A DNA stretch of 64,000 nucleotides from Callorhinus ursinus (Eukaryota; Chordata; Mammalia; Carnivora; Otariidae): the NCBI RefSeq assembly GCF_003265705.1, contig NW_020313005.1, positions 22,904,350 to 22,968,349 on the forward strand, written 5' to 3'. Of this stretch, positions 11,670 through 21,612 are shown piece by piece. Position 1 is the first letter of the stretch. Each line of letters begins with the position of its first letter. The translations under genes and the position numbers were made by a program. Under the pieces are notes generated by a model, which did no database searches, was not told where the DNA came from, and worked only from the letters and a program-made list of their open reading frames with translations.

Positions 11670-11985
11670 GCACATACGTCAAGGCTCAGGTCAAAACTCA
11701 TTTCTTCCCAGCAGCCTTTTCAGCAACTTCAACCTTCTGGAACCTTCCGAACAAGTTCCCACTGCACTCATCTGACTCTGTCCCATTCATTTAGCATTGA
11801 ATCATAGTTTGCCTTTCTATGGTGAAGCCTTTCACTTGTGCATTTCTTATCTTCCTCTATATACCGCAGCTTCTTAAGGTCCTCTTACCTCTTTCCTGCC
11901 ATCGTCTTGACCCACCGTAGCCCTCACCCTTGGTCCCTGGCACCTAGCATTCTCATTAACTATTTCTTAAATGAATAGCTATGTG
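11670..11985 (+). repeat. L2-type LINE 3' end relic
   Basis: AAGGCTCAGGTCAAAACTCA ... CAGCAGCCTTTTCAGCAAC ... CCTGGCACCTAGCATTCTC ... TTCTTAAATGAATAG follows the wording of the L2 3' end ('CTCAGCTCAAATGTCACCTCC ... GCCTTCCCTGAC ... CCTGGCACATAGTAGG ... TTGTTGAATGAAT'). Confidence 0.7.
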
Positions 11986-12031
11986 ACTAAACACATGAAC
12001 AAGTAGTCTTTCCAAGCCTCGCTGACCTGCA

Positions 12032-12170
12032 AGCCAAGGATTTTTTTTTTTTTAAGATTTTATTTTTAAGCAATCTCTATACCCAACATGGAGCTCAACG
12101 AACTCACGAGATCAAGAGTCGCATGCTCTATTGACTGAGCCAGCCAGGTGCCCCTACCAGCCAAGGATTT
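12032..12170 (-). mobile_element. CAN SINE, antisense, 5' or internally shortened (first of a tandem pair)
   Basis: On the minus strand the copy starts at about 12155 with GGGGCACCTGGCTGGCTCAGTC, and ends with an AAAATCTTAAAAAAA tail at 12044-12066. At roughly 110 bases it lacks the CT-rich segment and the CATCGGGCTCC segment and instead reads GAGTTCGTTGAGCTCCATG, an older or truncated subtype. It lies between the first and second copies of AGCCAAGGATTT (12032-12043 and 12159-12170). Confidence 0.9.
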
Positions 12171-12380
12171 TTTTTTTTAAGATTTTATTTATTTGACAGA
12201 GAGAGACACAGCGAGAGAGGGAAAACAAGCAGGGGAAGTGGGAGAGGGAGAAGCAGGCTTCCTGCTGAGCAGGGAGCCCGATGTGGGGCTCGAACCCAGG
12301 ACCCTGGCTGGGATCATGACCTGAGCAGAAGGTAGACGCTTAACGACTGAGCCACCCAGGTGCCCCCCAGCCAAGGATTT
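12171..12380 (-). mobile_element. CAN SINE, antisense, complete (second of a tandem pair)
   Basis: On the minus strand it begins at 12366 with GGGGCACCTGGGTGGCTCAGTCG, contains CATGATCCCAGCCAGGGTCC, GCCCCACATCGGGCTCCCTG and the CT-rich segment, and ends AAATAAATAAAATCTT at about 12178. It lies between the second (12159-12170) and third (12369-12380) copies of AGCCAAGGATTT. The two SINEs and three target copies share one sequence, which implies that the second inserted at the duplicated target of the first. Confidence 0.95.
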
Positions 12381-12409
12381 TAAGTAACTCCAGGAAAGGC
12401 AAGAAAGTG

Positions 12410-12590
12410 GTTTGACAGCTAGGGAATATAGTCAATAATACTGTAATAATGTTGTTGGTGACAGGTGATGACTATGCCTAAGGTGGTGAGTGTAATGTGT
12501 AGGATTGTTGAATCACTGTGTGGTATACCTGGAACTAACATAACATTCTATGTCAACTGTACTTTCATAATAATTCTTTTAAGTAGTTTG
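12410..12590 (+). mobile_element. L1 3' UTR fragment (old L1M-type)
   Basis: AGGGAATATAGTCAATAATACTG ... GACAGGTGATGACTATGCC ... GTTGAATCACTGTGTGGTATACC ... AACATAACATTCTATGTCAA is the well-known 3' UTR end of older mammalian L1 elements ('GTATAGTCAATAATATTGTAATAAC ... TTGAATCACTATGTTGTACACCTGAAACTAATATAATATTGTATGTCAA'). No ORF is retained. Confidence 0.85.
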
Positions 12591-13360
12591 AACCATGAAG
12601 CCCTTGAAATCACACCTGGAAGGCAAATAGCTTACCTCTGACCTTTATTTTAATGCTTATAGAATCTAGGGGGCGACTCTTCGTCAAAAAGATGGTTGAC
12701 CAAGATCTTTTTAATCACCCAGGAGTGATTAACAAAGGCTATTAATTCATGAATCACTTACACACAAATTGATTTCTTTTCACATCCATTTCTACATCTT
12801 GAGACTTTTACTCTGTCTTTTCTAGGGTGGAAGAAAATTCTCTTACCTTGCCATTAGTGCCCCATGACACGTCCCATAGTTCTAGCTCAGATTTTTAGCC
12901 CCAACTGATCTGGGCAGGTCCGTGGTTGCTTAGATTCCCCTCCTGCTTCCATCCTACTAGATGACTATTCAGGATAGAAGAGGCCTCAGAGCCTTCACCA
13001 AAACCATGGGAGTCTCCTAAGCTGCATACAAGCAGGCCTGAAAGTGACAGGAAGTCACCACTTCTGGGGACACCCTCAACCAAAGGGAGACGGGAGCAGG
13101 TGGGGAACCCCTCCAGCCTCCTTTCCTTTGGGTACAAGTCTGGGAGGCATTTCTTAGGAGGTCCCAGATCAGTACTCATGGTAGTAGCCTCAGTAATGTG
13201 CTCTCCTGCTGGCTTTCCTCTTCCCCATCTCATGTTCCCACTCCTTCATACCTGCTCCAGGGATGCCCTCCTGGTCAACTACCTACACTCAAGCCCTGGT
13301 CACAGATGCTGCTTCCAGGGGAAACAAACTACTCAATGCGGCTCAGCTCTGACCTTAAAT
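12591..13360. other. Unique non-coding sequence
   Basis: Contains at 12722-12768 the diverged partner of the 11421-11467 sequence. The 112- and 122-residue open frames at 12895-13468 lie on opposite strands and show no domain; the plus-strand one ends in the purine microsatellite. Confidence 0.4.
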
Positions 13361-13461
13361 AAAAAAAGGAAGGAAGGAAGGAAGGAAGGAAGGAGGGAGG
13401 GAGGGAGGGAGGGAGGGAGGGAGGGAGGGAGGGAGGGAAGGAAGGAAGGAAGGAAGGGAGA
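13361..13461. repeat. (GGAA)n/(GGGA)n purine microsatellite
   Basis: Six or so consecutive GGAA units, about ten GGGA units, then more GGAA units, giving about 100 pyrimidine-free bases. Inside an ATAAATAAATTAATTAAAA-flanked A-rich setting. Confidence 0.97.
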
Positions 13462-14089
13462 TAAATAAATTAATTAAAAGTCCCAGAACCTAGACATCCC
13501 CTGGAGGATGCCCTTCAAAGTCACCACCTTTAAAAGCTATGCACTCATTCCACAAAATGCCATTGGCCTAGGCATTCCTGAGAGTACTGGCAGAGGGTCT
13601 TTATGAGGCTGGGCAAGGGTGAAGCCCTGAGGCACCTAAGATGCTGAATATAAGTGCAGATCCGGGGTGCTCAGGGGTGGCGGGAGCTCTCCTTAGGTGC
13701 TCTCGTGCCTCCCCTTGTCCTTGCTATTTACAAAACACATTAGACAACTGCTCTTAGAATCTCATTTTATTTTAAACCGTTGCACTCTTAGAAATCCAGA
13801 GCCTTTATGCAATGACTTCCAAGATGCCTTCGTAGTAGAGAGCAAGTGCACATGCGGGGACAGGAGTCCCAGAGGCCAGAGGTCAGGACAGCTGCCTTCT
13901 AGAAGTGCCCTCCACTCACTAACGATGCAGCTTCAGTCATGCCACCAATTCCAGATGGGAAAACTATGTCCAATCAATAGGGTGGGTGTATGGATTGAAC
14001 GGGAGCCTATAAGGTAAAGCACTCATAGACTGTAAGTAGTAAACCAGGATACATGGTAAAGCACAGGATGAGTTACGCATTTTTAAAAA
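13462..14089. other. Unique non-coding sequence
   Basis: No recognised element. Chance open frames only. Confidence 0.4.
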
Positions 14090-14310
14090 TGCCATCATCT
14101 CATGTTTACCACGTGTCATGCACTGTACTAAAGACTTTGCATACTTTATTCCACTCAATGCCCATAATAATCCTCTACGTTAAGTAATAGTGTCCCCATT
14201 TTACAGATGAGAAACTAAATCAGAGAAACCGTCCCCCCACCAGGTGACATGTCAGCTGAGATTGGACCCAAATCAGTCTGATTCTAAAGTCCAACAAAGC
14301 TCCTAATATT
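14090..14310 (-). repeat. MIR-type SINE relic, antisense
   Basis: CATGCACTGTACTAAAGACTTTG ... CCCCATTTTACAGATGAGAAACTAAATCAGAGAAAC ... GACCCAAATCAGTCTGATTC reads as the reverse complement of MIR. Confidence 0.8.
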
Positions 14311-14681
14311 ATGTCATTTGTTGGAATTTTATCCAGGGAAGACCATATGACAAGGTGGTACCAGCTCCTCTTTTGGAGTAGGTCAGGTACGGGCAGGAAG
14401 AAAATTGCTCTCTCTCACCTGGGACTTGACGCTCTCCTTCCCACACCTGGCACCCCTGTACCTTATACAGATGCAAGTCAAAGAAAATAGCACAGACCAG
14501 AACTCATGCATCCTCTCTAAAGCAATCACTTGAAATGTGCCCTCCTATTTAATGGTGGAGGCTATACCCTTACAGTTTCAGATATCCTTTAGCATTATTT
14601 TAAAAACTGATTCAGATGAATATCCTCTAAAGTACATTACTGTTTACGTCACCCCCAGAAGAGACACCATTACCTTTAAAA
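14311..14681. other. Unique non-coding sequence
   Basis: Nothing recognised. Confidence 0.4.
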
Positions 14682-14807
14682 CAGCCCAGACTGGGGGCAC
14701 CTGGGCAGTTCAGGCGGTTAAGCATCTGACTCTTGATTTCTGCTCAAGTTATGATCTCAGGGTCCTGAGATCAACGCCCACCCCCTGCCCCTCGCCCCAC
14801 TCGCATG

Positions 14808-14842
<35 letters not shown>

Positions 14843-14887
14843 CTCAAAATAAATAAATAAATCTTAAAAAAAAAGCAGTCCAGACTG
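14682..14887 (+). mobile_element. CAN SINE, older subtype, with 12-bp target-site duplication
   Basis: The body GGGGCACCTGGGCAGTTCAGGCGGTTAAGC is followed by GACTCTTGATTTCTGCTCAAG, ATCTCAGGGTCCTGAGATC, a pure (TC)n tract at about 14810-14840 and AAATAAATAAATCTTAAAAA. CAGCCCAGACTG at 14682-14693 is repeated as CAGTCCAGACTG at 14876-14887. The 'GACTCTTGATTTC' variant marks a subtype different from the CATCGGGCTCC copies. Confidence 0.95.
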
Positions 14888-15689
14888 TTCAAGGCAAGAA
14901 ATTTAATGAAGCAATTGAATCTGGGAAGACTTTCAATGGACTGTTTTCTCAAATCAGTTCTTAATATTTGGGAGCACAGAGAGGTGGATGGCATTTAGTT
15001 CTTCTCTATTGTTTATCTAAACACTGTACCAAGCAGTAAAACAGGAAAATCCAAACTAAGCCAAAGGCAGCTTGGGTGGTGAGCACCCCAACAGGGACTA
15101 AAGAAAGCCCTTATATTCCTACAATCATCCTAACAGACTGGGAAAGGAGGGTGGTCCTTGCTTCTGCCACTTTGTTTCAACATAGCCACAAAGAAGCTGT
15201 GGCAGAAACCCTCTCTTCCTGGGTCAGAAATGAAATGTCCTCATGCAAACATAGTGTTTTGGGGGGAAGCACCTTAGGCATGATGAAAGACATCTGTTTG
15301 TTGCCTTCTTGTCTTAGAGCTACATTCCTAGAGGCAAGTAACAATGGTAGCATCAGGTTGAAACCCCACCGGCCCCCAGCTTTTGGCAGAGCAGAACACG
15401 TACCTTTGGAAGAGAGCCAGCATCTGCACTGAGTGATGTCTCCCAACACCTCAAACAGATATTTCCCAGAACATCTGAATCCTGGAAGTTCAAAGCAGAA
15501 ATAACGTTTGAAAAAATTGGAGGAGATTCAGAGGAGAGAAAGAATGATGATCCAAAGGCCTGAGAGACAAAAGGACCCATTTCATGAATAGCCATCAAAG
15601 AATCTTATGATTGGTTACATGCTAATGTGGGGGCAGGGGTCAAGTAAGTCAGTAACCATAGCAAGGAAAGAGTGATACCTCTAGGACTA
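14888..15689. other. Unique non-coding sequence
   Basis: Opposing open frames at 15076-15449 (118 and 90 residues) have no recognisable domain. No repeat family identified. Confidence 0.4.
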
Positions 15690-16250
15690 AGGCTGCATTC
15701 ATTCACCATTCATTCCTTCTGTGCACAGTTACTGAGCATCTCCGTTGTACTCAGGCACACAGGTTAGGGGTTGGGGATATAAGGGTCATCAAACTCAGAT
15801 AGAGTCCCCACCTCATGGCACTCACTATCTAGCAAGAGAAACCCATGTTAATGGAAGGATTGTACAAATAGAAGTTCACTTGCAAGGCTGCTAAGTACTG
15901 GGAGGAAGAGACATCCAGAGCTATGGATGAATATAATGGGTGTGTGTCTATTCAGGAAAGACTTCTCTGAAGAGGGGAGATCTGAAGGATGACTAGGAGT
16001 TAACCAGCTCTAGGGAGGGAATAGCACTCAAAAAAATCTGCAGGAGGGGAATGACTAGTAAAGAAGATAAAGAACAGAAAAGACCTTGGGAGGGAGGAAG
16101 AGCAAGAGGCAAATCCACCTCGAATGTGGAGGGGGCCATTGGAGTCCACACCACCATTCTCCTTGTGGTTTCCAGCGCTGATGAACTGGACAGAGAAAGA
16201 CGGGCAGGCTAAGACCCCAAAATGCACCTGTCAGGCTGAACCCAATTAGG
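15690..16250 (+). repeat. Ancient mammal-wide repeat relic (class uncertain)
   Basis: TTCATTCACCATTCATTCC ... CTGAGCATCTCCGTTGTACTC ... GGGGATATAAGGGTCATC ... AGTCCCCACCTCATGGCAC ... GAAAGACTTCTCTGAAGAGG ... GAAGGATGACTAGGAGTTAAC matches a very common old repeat phrase in mammals ('ATTGAGCACCTACTATGTGCCAGG ... GGGGATACA ... AGTCCCTGCCCTCATGGAGC ... GGAAGGCCTCTCTGAGGAGG'). Pieces of the same family reappear at 47.6-48.5 kb and 58.6-59.25 kb. I cannot fix the class from memory. Confidence 0.6.
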
Positions 16251-16334
16251 GAGAACCCAGAAGGAAGATTCTTTTTCATATGCTATTTCCCAAGAGGGCT
16301 CCAAAGTCCACCATTGGAGAGAGGAAGAGAAACT

Positions 16335-16485
16335 GATGATCCATGTCAACTCAGTGATCTTGGGCAAGGTCTTAATCTCTCTGTGGCCTAGTTTTTTAAT
16401 CTGTAAAATGGGAATGGTAAGAGTACCTACCTCATTGAGTTATTGTGGGGATTAAACGTGTGACTATATGTGGTGTGCTTAGTCA
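16335..16485 (+). repeat. MIR SINE relic
   Basis: GTGATCTTGGGCAAGGTCTTAATC ... GTTTTTTAATCTGTAAAATGGGAATGG ... CCTCATTGAGTTATTGTGGGGATTAAA is the MIR core in sense orientation. Confidence 0.85.
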
Positions 16486-17015
16486 GGGGAATTCAGGGGA
16501 GCCAGTGAACTTGGAAGGGGGAAAAAGTTGCTTCTGTTTTCACTCACTTCTAACAGAAATTTACTGTGCCTTTAACAAGTATAGACAAAAATCACAGTAG
16601 TAACCGCAGTTACCCTGTGACATTATCATGGATTAAAACCTCAGATATTTTCATGACGCATGACTGTCTTTGCAGAATCTCAAAATATCGTTTATGCTTG
16701 TTACTACTTGAAATTACAGTAGATATTAAGCCTTTACTAGATCTCATTGGTCATTGTATTGATAAAGAAGCACATACTTTACCACACATTTGTTTTCTAA
16801 TATTTTCATCATCGTATTTCAACGTAATTGCTTTTTTTGTAATCCTGTATATTTTGTCTTATATTTGAAAACATTATTCCGAGAAGGTATCCACAGTGTC
16901 ACCAGTCTGCCAAATGTTTAAGAATTCCTGTTCTGGGTCAAGTGTTCAGCTCCTAAGCATAATTTTGAGGGGATTTCATCCTCAAGAGCCCCATCTTTAT
17001 TGTCCTACCTAGAAC
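16486..17015. other. Unique AT-rich sequence
   Basis: No recognised element; the 100-residue plus-strand frame at 16566-16868 is AT-driven and has no known domain. Confidence 0.4.
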
Positions 17016-17282
17016 CACAGCGTATGTAGCCACTGGATGGCAGAAAGCGGACCAGATTCAGAGGCAGAAGGCCCATATTTAGACCTGGACACTCCCTGTG
17101 GCTACATGTGTGATTTGGGGCAAGTTATTGACCCTCTCTAAATGTAAGTGTCTTCGTAACAAACCTTAGGTAATATAGTATCTGTCTCACAGAGTTGTCA
17201 TTAGTATGAAATGAGGGTATTTCTGTGAAAGCACTTGGCATAGGTAGGCCCTCCGTAAACATTCTTTGAATCTGATTCAAGG
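17016..17282 (+). repeat. MIR SINE relic, nearly full length
   Basis: CAGATTCAGAGGCAGAAGGCCC ... GTGTGATTTGGGGCAAGTTATTGACCCTC ... TCTCACAGAGTTGTCATTAGTATGAAATG ... GCACTTGGCATAGGTAGGCCC follows MIR from its tRNA-like head to the 3' region. The start of a 219-residue minus-strand open frame lies outside, but its C-terminal third is translated from this MIR, which argues against that frame being a gene. Confidence 0.85.
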
Positions 17283-17821
17283 CTGTGGGCTTTTCGGGGC
17301 ATTTGCATATGCAGACATCAGCTTGTAAGATGAGAATGCTTTTCTGTCTCCCTCCTGTGGGGACTGGGGACCCCCTGGGATGCTTGGGGATGGCTCTGAC
17401 AGCTAGGTGCCGAGAGGAAACCTGTGCTTCCATTTCCAGCCCTGTCCCCACGGGCGAACCACGCTGAGCCAAGGAGTTCACAAAGATCAGCATGAAAAGG
17501 AAAAACAATTTGTACAGGGACCCTAGAGTCAGACACTCAGCATGCCAGGCTTGTGGGGGTTTTTCAGCTTTAATCAGCATCAACTTGATCTTATTTTGAG
17601 GGATGCTGACAAGTCCAGAATACTTACAGGTAGCTCTGGCCAAACACCCTGGCTCCCCACCTGGGCCCTTCCCACTCTTCCCTGCCCTCCAGAAGGCCAC
17701 TTGGCACCGGGGTGCCCAGACTGCTGGTCTAGACTCAGCTGTTAGCATCCTCCTCCATGGCTTCAGCTGGGGACAGCATGGCAACAGAAATTCTGTTTTC
17801 GCTTTCAGGCTTGTCAGGTTG
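17283..17821. other. Unique non-coding sequence
   Basis: Holds most of the longest open frame in the window (minus strand, 17125-17784, 219 residues). I recognise no domain in it; its methionine lies in unique DNA and its end in a MIR. A single open frame of this size is expected by chance in 64 kb of moderately GC-rich DNA. Confidence 0.4.
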
Positions 17822-17876
17822 TTTTTTTTTTTTTTTTTTCCCTCTCTTTTTTTTTTTCTTTTTTTTTTTTTTTTTG
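17822..17876. repeat. Interrupted poly(T) tract
   Basis: Fifty-odd bases of T with a few C. It could be the remains of an antisense poly(A) tail, but the flanking TTGTTGAGTTCCA is not a retrotransposon end that I recognise. Confidence 0.9.
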
Positions 17877-18375
17877 TTGAGTTCCATTTTTCTGAAAAAT
17901 AATTTATCGTGGCTGAAAAGACAGCAGACAGAGAACCCTGGAGACTGATTTACCCCCTATTTATCCAAGGCACTGGCCTGGTGCTAGCAATGACAAAGCA
18001 TGTTCCCCATAGCAGGGACCCACCAATGAGACCAGCCAGGCGCTGGAGTTAAATAGCTTCTGTTCTCTGAGGGGCTCAAAACACTTTAGAAACATGAGCT
18101 CATTTGGGGTCCATTCTGACCTGGATTCAATGTGCCCCAGGATCCTCCCAGGATACAGCTGTCTAAGACAGCCTATGTTCCTGCTGAGGCCATTCTGTCT
18201 GCCTCGAGTCAGAAAAAATGGAGGCATAAAGCCCAAGGCTGATGAGCCTGTAATGAAAAGCGAGTGCCCTGGAGGTTAGATGAGCGACTTTCAATTGGCG
18301 CCCCATGGCCTCCAGCCTTTGGTTTGGGCCTAGGCTGAAGCATAACGCTTTCTTTTCAGAAGATCAAAATAAATC
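17877..18375. other. Unique non-coding sequence
   Basis: No element identified. Confidence 0.4.
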
Positions 18376-18445
18376 ATGAATATGAAAGCACCTAGCACAA
18401 TGAGTTGCCAATAGTAGATACTCAATAAATGTTAGTTCAATCCAG
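18376..18445 (+). repeat. MIR 3' end fragment
   Basis: GAAAGCACCTAGCACAATGAG ... AGTAGATACTCAATAAATGTTAG is the typical 3' region of MIR/L2. Confidence 0.75.
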
Positions 18446-19319
18446 ACTGTTTAGAGTGGTATGAGCTAAAGAGTTCAGTGCTTGCTGTGTTGCTGAGGAC
18501 AGACAGCTTTGTCCCCTACATCCATCCCCCATTTTTCTTTCTCTGGGTTATCTCTAGTGAACACTGGAGACATGTGGCAGTTTTGGAGAGGGCCGCAGAA
18601 CCCTTGACATTCTTCCCATTGGTGGGTGCGATCACTGGATCCATGGAGTCTGGCTGGGACGTCTGACTGCCCTGACCTCTAAGAAATGGTGGATGTAATG
18701 CTCTGTATTTCCTGGCCCGACCGTTAAGAGACTGTTTCTGTGAACACTGTCTCCGGAAGCCCTGTTCTGAAAAAGTCCAAGTTAGCCACCTGCAGAGGCC
18801 GTGGAGAAAAGAGCCATGCCGCCCAGCCCCCAGCTCTTTCAGCCAGCCCAACCCAGGCCCCAGGTACACGAGTGAAGCTAGCTGGGTCCCTCCCCTTGGA
18901 CCCGCTGAATAACTCTATGGAGCAAAAGAACCTCTTGACCAAGCCCTCCCTGTCTGAATTCCTGACTCATGAATCATGAGCTATAACAAAGTGGTGGGGA
19001 TTGATTTTAAGTGTAGTTTGTTGTACAACAATAAAAACCTCAGTGTTGCATGAGTTACAAAATCAGCTGGAGTCAGACCACTTTCCTTTAGGAGACATGT
19101 ATTAAAATTAGATTAAAACAGGAACAGGGTAAAGTGTCTAAGGGCAGGAGCCCCTGGACCTTGTGATTCTGTGCCTGGCTTATAGCTGGGGTCCCTGCAG
19201 TTAGGGAAAGAAAAGGTCCCAAAGCAGCAGCTGTGTCTCCTCTCCCTTCTCCTTCCCCTGAAACAAGAATAGTCATTGTTGTTTTGTTTGCGAACCTGCT
19301 CCTCGACCGGGCTACGTGC
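18446..19319. other. Unique GC-richer sequence
   Basis: Overlapping open frames on both strands (up to 117 residues at 18516-18869, minus) are a by-product of local GC content. No splice-site pair or domain supports an exon. Confidence 0.4.
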
Positions 19320-19545
19320 TTTATATAATAGTAATGCCATTAGCCAACACTCAGGTGGCCTTCCCCATGTGTCAGGCAACATTCTGATCCTTCACACATA
19401 CTAGACGCTGATTCCTGATAACAATCCCACAGGGCGACTATTATTATCTCCCCCATTTTACACTTGAGAAAACTGAGGAACAGAGAAGTCAAGAGTCTTG
19501 TCCAAGGCTATAGATCTAGAGGTACCTTATAATTATTTAATTCTC
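19320..19545 (-). repeat. MIR SINE relic, antisense
   Basis: CATGTGTCAGGCAACATTCTGATC ... CCCCATTTTACACTTGAGAAAACTGAGGAACAGAG ... CTTGTCCAAGGCTATAGATC is the reverse complement of MIR. Confidence 0.8.
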
Positions 19546-19557
19546 CCATTAACTCTC

Positions 19558-20098
19558 TATATTACTTTCCTATTGTTGCTATAACAAATTACCAGAAACT
19601 TAGTGGCTTGAGTGAAAGAACACAAATTTATTATCTTATGGTTCTAGAGGTCAGAAGCCTAAAATGTGTCTCACTGGGTTCAATACAAGGTGCTGGCAGG
19701 AAGGTGATCCTTCTGGAGGCTCTAGGGGGGAATTAGGTTTCTTGCCTTTTCCAGCTTCTAGGGGCTGTCCACATCAATGGACGTGGTATGTGGCTTGGTA
19801 TGTGGCTCCCCAACTTCACCTTCAAAGCCAACAGTGAATGACCAGTCAAGACTTTCTCATGCTGCACCATTCTTGAAAGAACTCTCCTGCCTTCCCCCTT
19901 TCACTTATAAAGACCCTGGTGATTACACTGGGCCATCTGGTTAACACAGGATAATCTCCCCATCCAGCTGATTAGCAACCTTCATTCCATCTGCAACCTT
20001 AACCCCCTCCTTGCCCTGTAACATAACATAGTCACATGTTCTGGGAATTAAGATACAAACATCTTTTTTGGGGGGTCATTATTCTGCCTACCATCCCC
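19558..20098 (-). mobile_element. ERVL-MaLR (MLT1-type) solo LTR, antisense
   Basis: The sequence reads TACTTTCCTATTGTTGCTATAACAAATTACCAGAAACTTAGTGGC at its plus-strand start, then TTCTAGAGGTCAGAAGCC, AGGAAGGTGATCCTTCTGGAGGC, TTCACTTATAAAGACCCTGGTG, and finally ACATAACATAGTCACATGTTCTGGG. This is the reverse complement of MLT1-type long terminal repeats, about 540 bases. It is a solo LTR of an ancient mammalian endogenous retrovirus-like element without internal coding sequence. Subfamily not assigned. Confidence 0.85.
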
Positions 20099-20200
20099 TA
20101 TAAGAATATCTCCCCTGTTATAAATGCGGGAGCTGAGGATCAGGGTAGTTGAAGAATTTTTCCAAGGTCACACACGCAAAAATGCCATTTCACCTGAAAA
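20099..20200 (-). repeat. MIR fragment, antisense
   Basis: CTGTTATAAATGCGGGAGCTGAGGATCAG ... CCAAGGTCACACACGCAA resembles the MIR core in reverse. Confidence 0.5.
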
Positions 20201-20744
20201 CTGTAGGGTCTCCAGCTAAAAAGCATTCTGGAAAATGGGCAGATAAGCCCTTCCCAGAGGCAGGATGTTGTTTGGGAGTCAACTAAAAAGATCACCACGT
20301 CTTTCCACCAACTCATGGAAATAGAATTTTCTGTCGGCTTTATAGTGGTGAGAAGCGTGATTGGGAGTTTTCCCCCTACCAGCTTGTCCAGCCCTAACAA
20401 AAGAGAGAGAAGCCTTGTCTGGAAAAACCCCTCTGAGATTGCTTGCTTATCTGTCCCCGAGAATTGAAGAAACAACATTTCTCATATCCAGCAAAGCCTT
20501 CTGATAATGAACTCTGTGATAAGGAGCCTCCATTCATAGGGAAGCCACAAATCGTTGTAGTGCATCAACCCTTTCAGTCCCAAGAGAGATAAAGAGGCAA
20601 TGTTTTGAAGTTCTTTCAAAACATTTTATGTGCCCATGGTATCACAGACTAAAAAGCTCAAAATATGCCCCACACTGTACTTCGCGAGCCCAAACGCAAG
20701 GTCTCACTCTCGCCAAGCTGCTCTGCTCATGCTCCTCGTAAAAT
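20201..20744. other. Unique non-coding sequence
   Basis: No element or exon recognised. Confidence 0.4.
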
Positions 20745-20965
20745 GGCAGCCATTCACTGAGCACTAGTAGCAAGCAGGTACTTGAGATGTAGGACCTTAA
20801 ATCCTCACAAAAACCCCTCGAGGTGGTTGTTAACCTGTCTTACCCTTAGTTTCCACATCTGAAAAATGGGGATAAGTAAGCCGTCCACAGCCAATAAGTG
20901 GCAAATGTAGGGTTTGAACCCAGGTCTGTTTGGCCCGGGCCACTTTCCATTCTGCCTCTAACCTG
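20745..20965 (-). repeat. MIR SINE relic, antisense
   Basis: CAGCCATTCACTGAGCACTAGTAGC ... CCTTAAATCCTCACAAAAACCCC ... GGCAAATGTAGGGTTTGAACCC is a clear reversed MIR including the tRNA-like head GGTTTGAACCC. Confidence 0.85.
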
Positions 20966-21114
20966 GGTGCTCTGCCTGCTCATTACTTGTCCTTTCAGAG
21001 GGCTCTCCCCGCATCTGTCATCTCTCAGAACTCCTGGCCCTTCTACCACTGCCCCAACTTTGCTCCCTGCTTTAACCAAAATCCTATACCTCTTACAATG
21101 TGGTAGCCCATAAC

Positions 21115-21290
21115 TATGGGTCTTTATTCATCTGTATCCCTGGGTTTTACTCATTTTCCCAGCACACATTGGGAGCTCCTCTAGGACAGAATACATACCT
21201 TACACAGTTATCTCACTTGAGATCATCATGGAACCCACCATAGGATTCACTGCAATTGTTTGATAAGTATCCCTGACCTGCAGATTGACT
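21115..21290 (+). repeat. L2-type 3' end relic
   Basis: TCTTTATTCATCTGTATCCC ... GGGAGCTCCTCTAGGACAGAATAC ... GTTTGATAAGTATCC follows the L2 3' end loosely. Confidence 0.45.
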
Positions 21291-21479
21291 GACTTTGTCT
21301 TCACAATGTCTTCATTATTAAAGAGGCTTACTATAAAGTGTCAGTCAAAAAAATTAAGAAGCGCATCTTGCATCCATGGCCAGCTTATTGTTGGGTTTAA
21401 CATGTAGCTCACGTATCCCATATCCCAACTCCGGCTGTGACTTTCTCTCTACCCCCACGGGCTAGCTGTCATCTTTTTT

Positions 21480-21612
21480 CTTAAAGGTGATTACCACATG
21501 GATAAAATGGGACAGGGATTGTTGCATGTTTTGTTCATTCGTGTATCCAGAACAGTGCCTGGCCCATGGGAGGAGTTCTAAAAATATTGTTAGATACATG
21601 AAAATTGTTGAA
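21480..21612 (+). repeat. L2/MIR-type 3' end relic
   Basis: TTTGTTCATTCGTGTATCC followed by AGAACAGTGCCTGGCCCATGG and GGAGTTCTAAAAATATTG is the L2 3' phrase 'TTCACTGCTGTATCCCCAGCGCCTAGAACAGTGCCTGGCACATAG'. Confidence 0.7.

Noticed and set aside
17125..17784. 219-residue minus-strand open frame, the longest in the window
   Set aside because: Its C-terminal third is translated from a MIR relic, it has no recognisable domain, and one frame of this length is expected by chance in 64 kb.
18500..19000. CpG island or promoter
   Set aside because: CpG density is not raised over any long interval here or elsewhere in the window.
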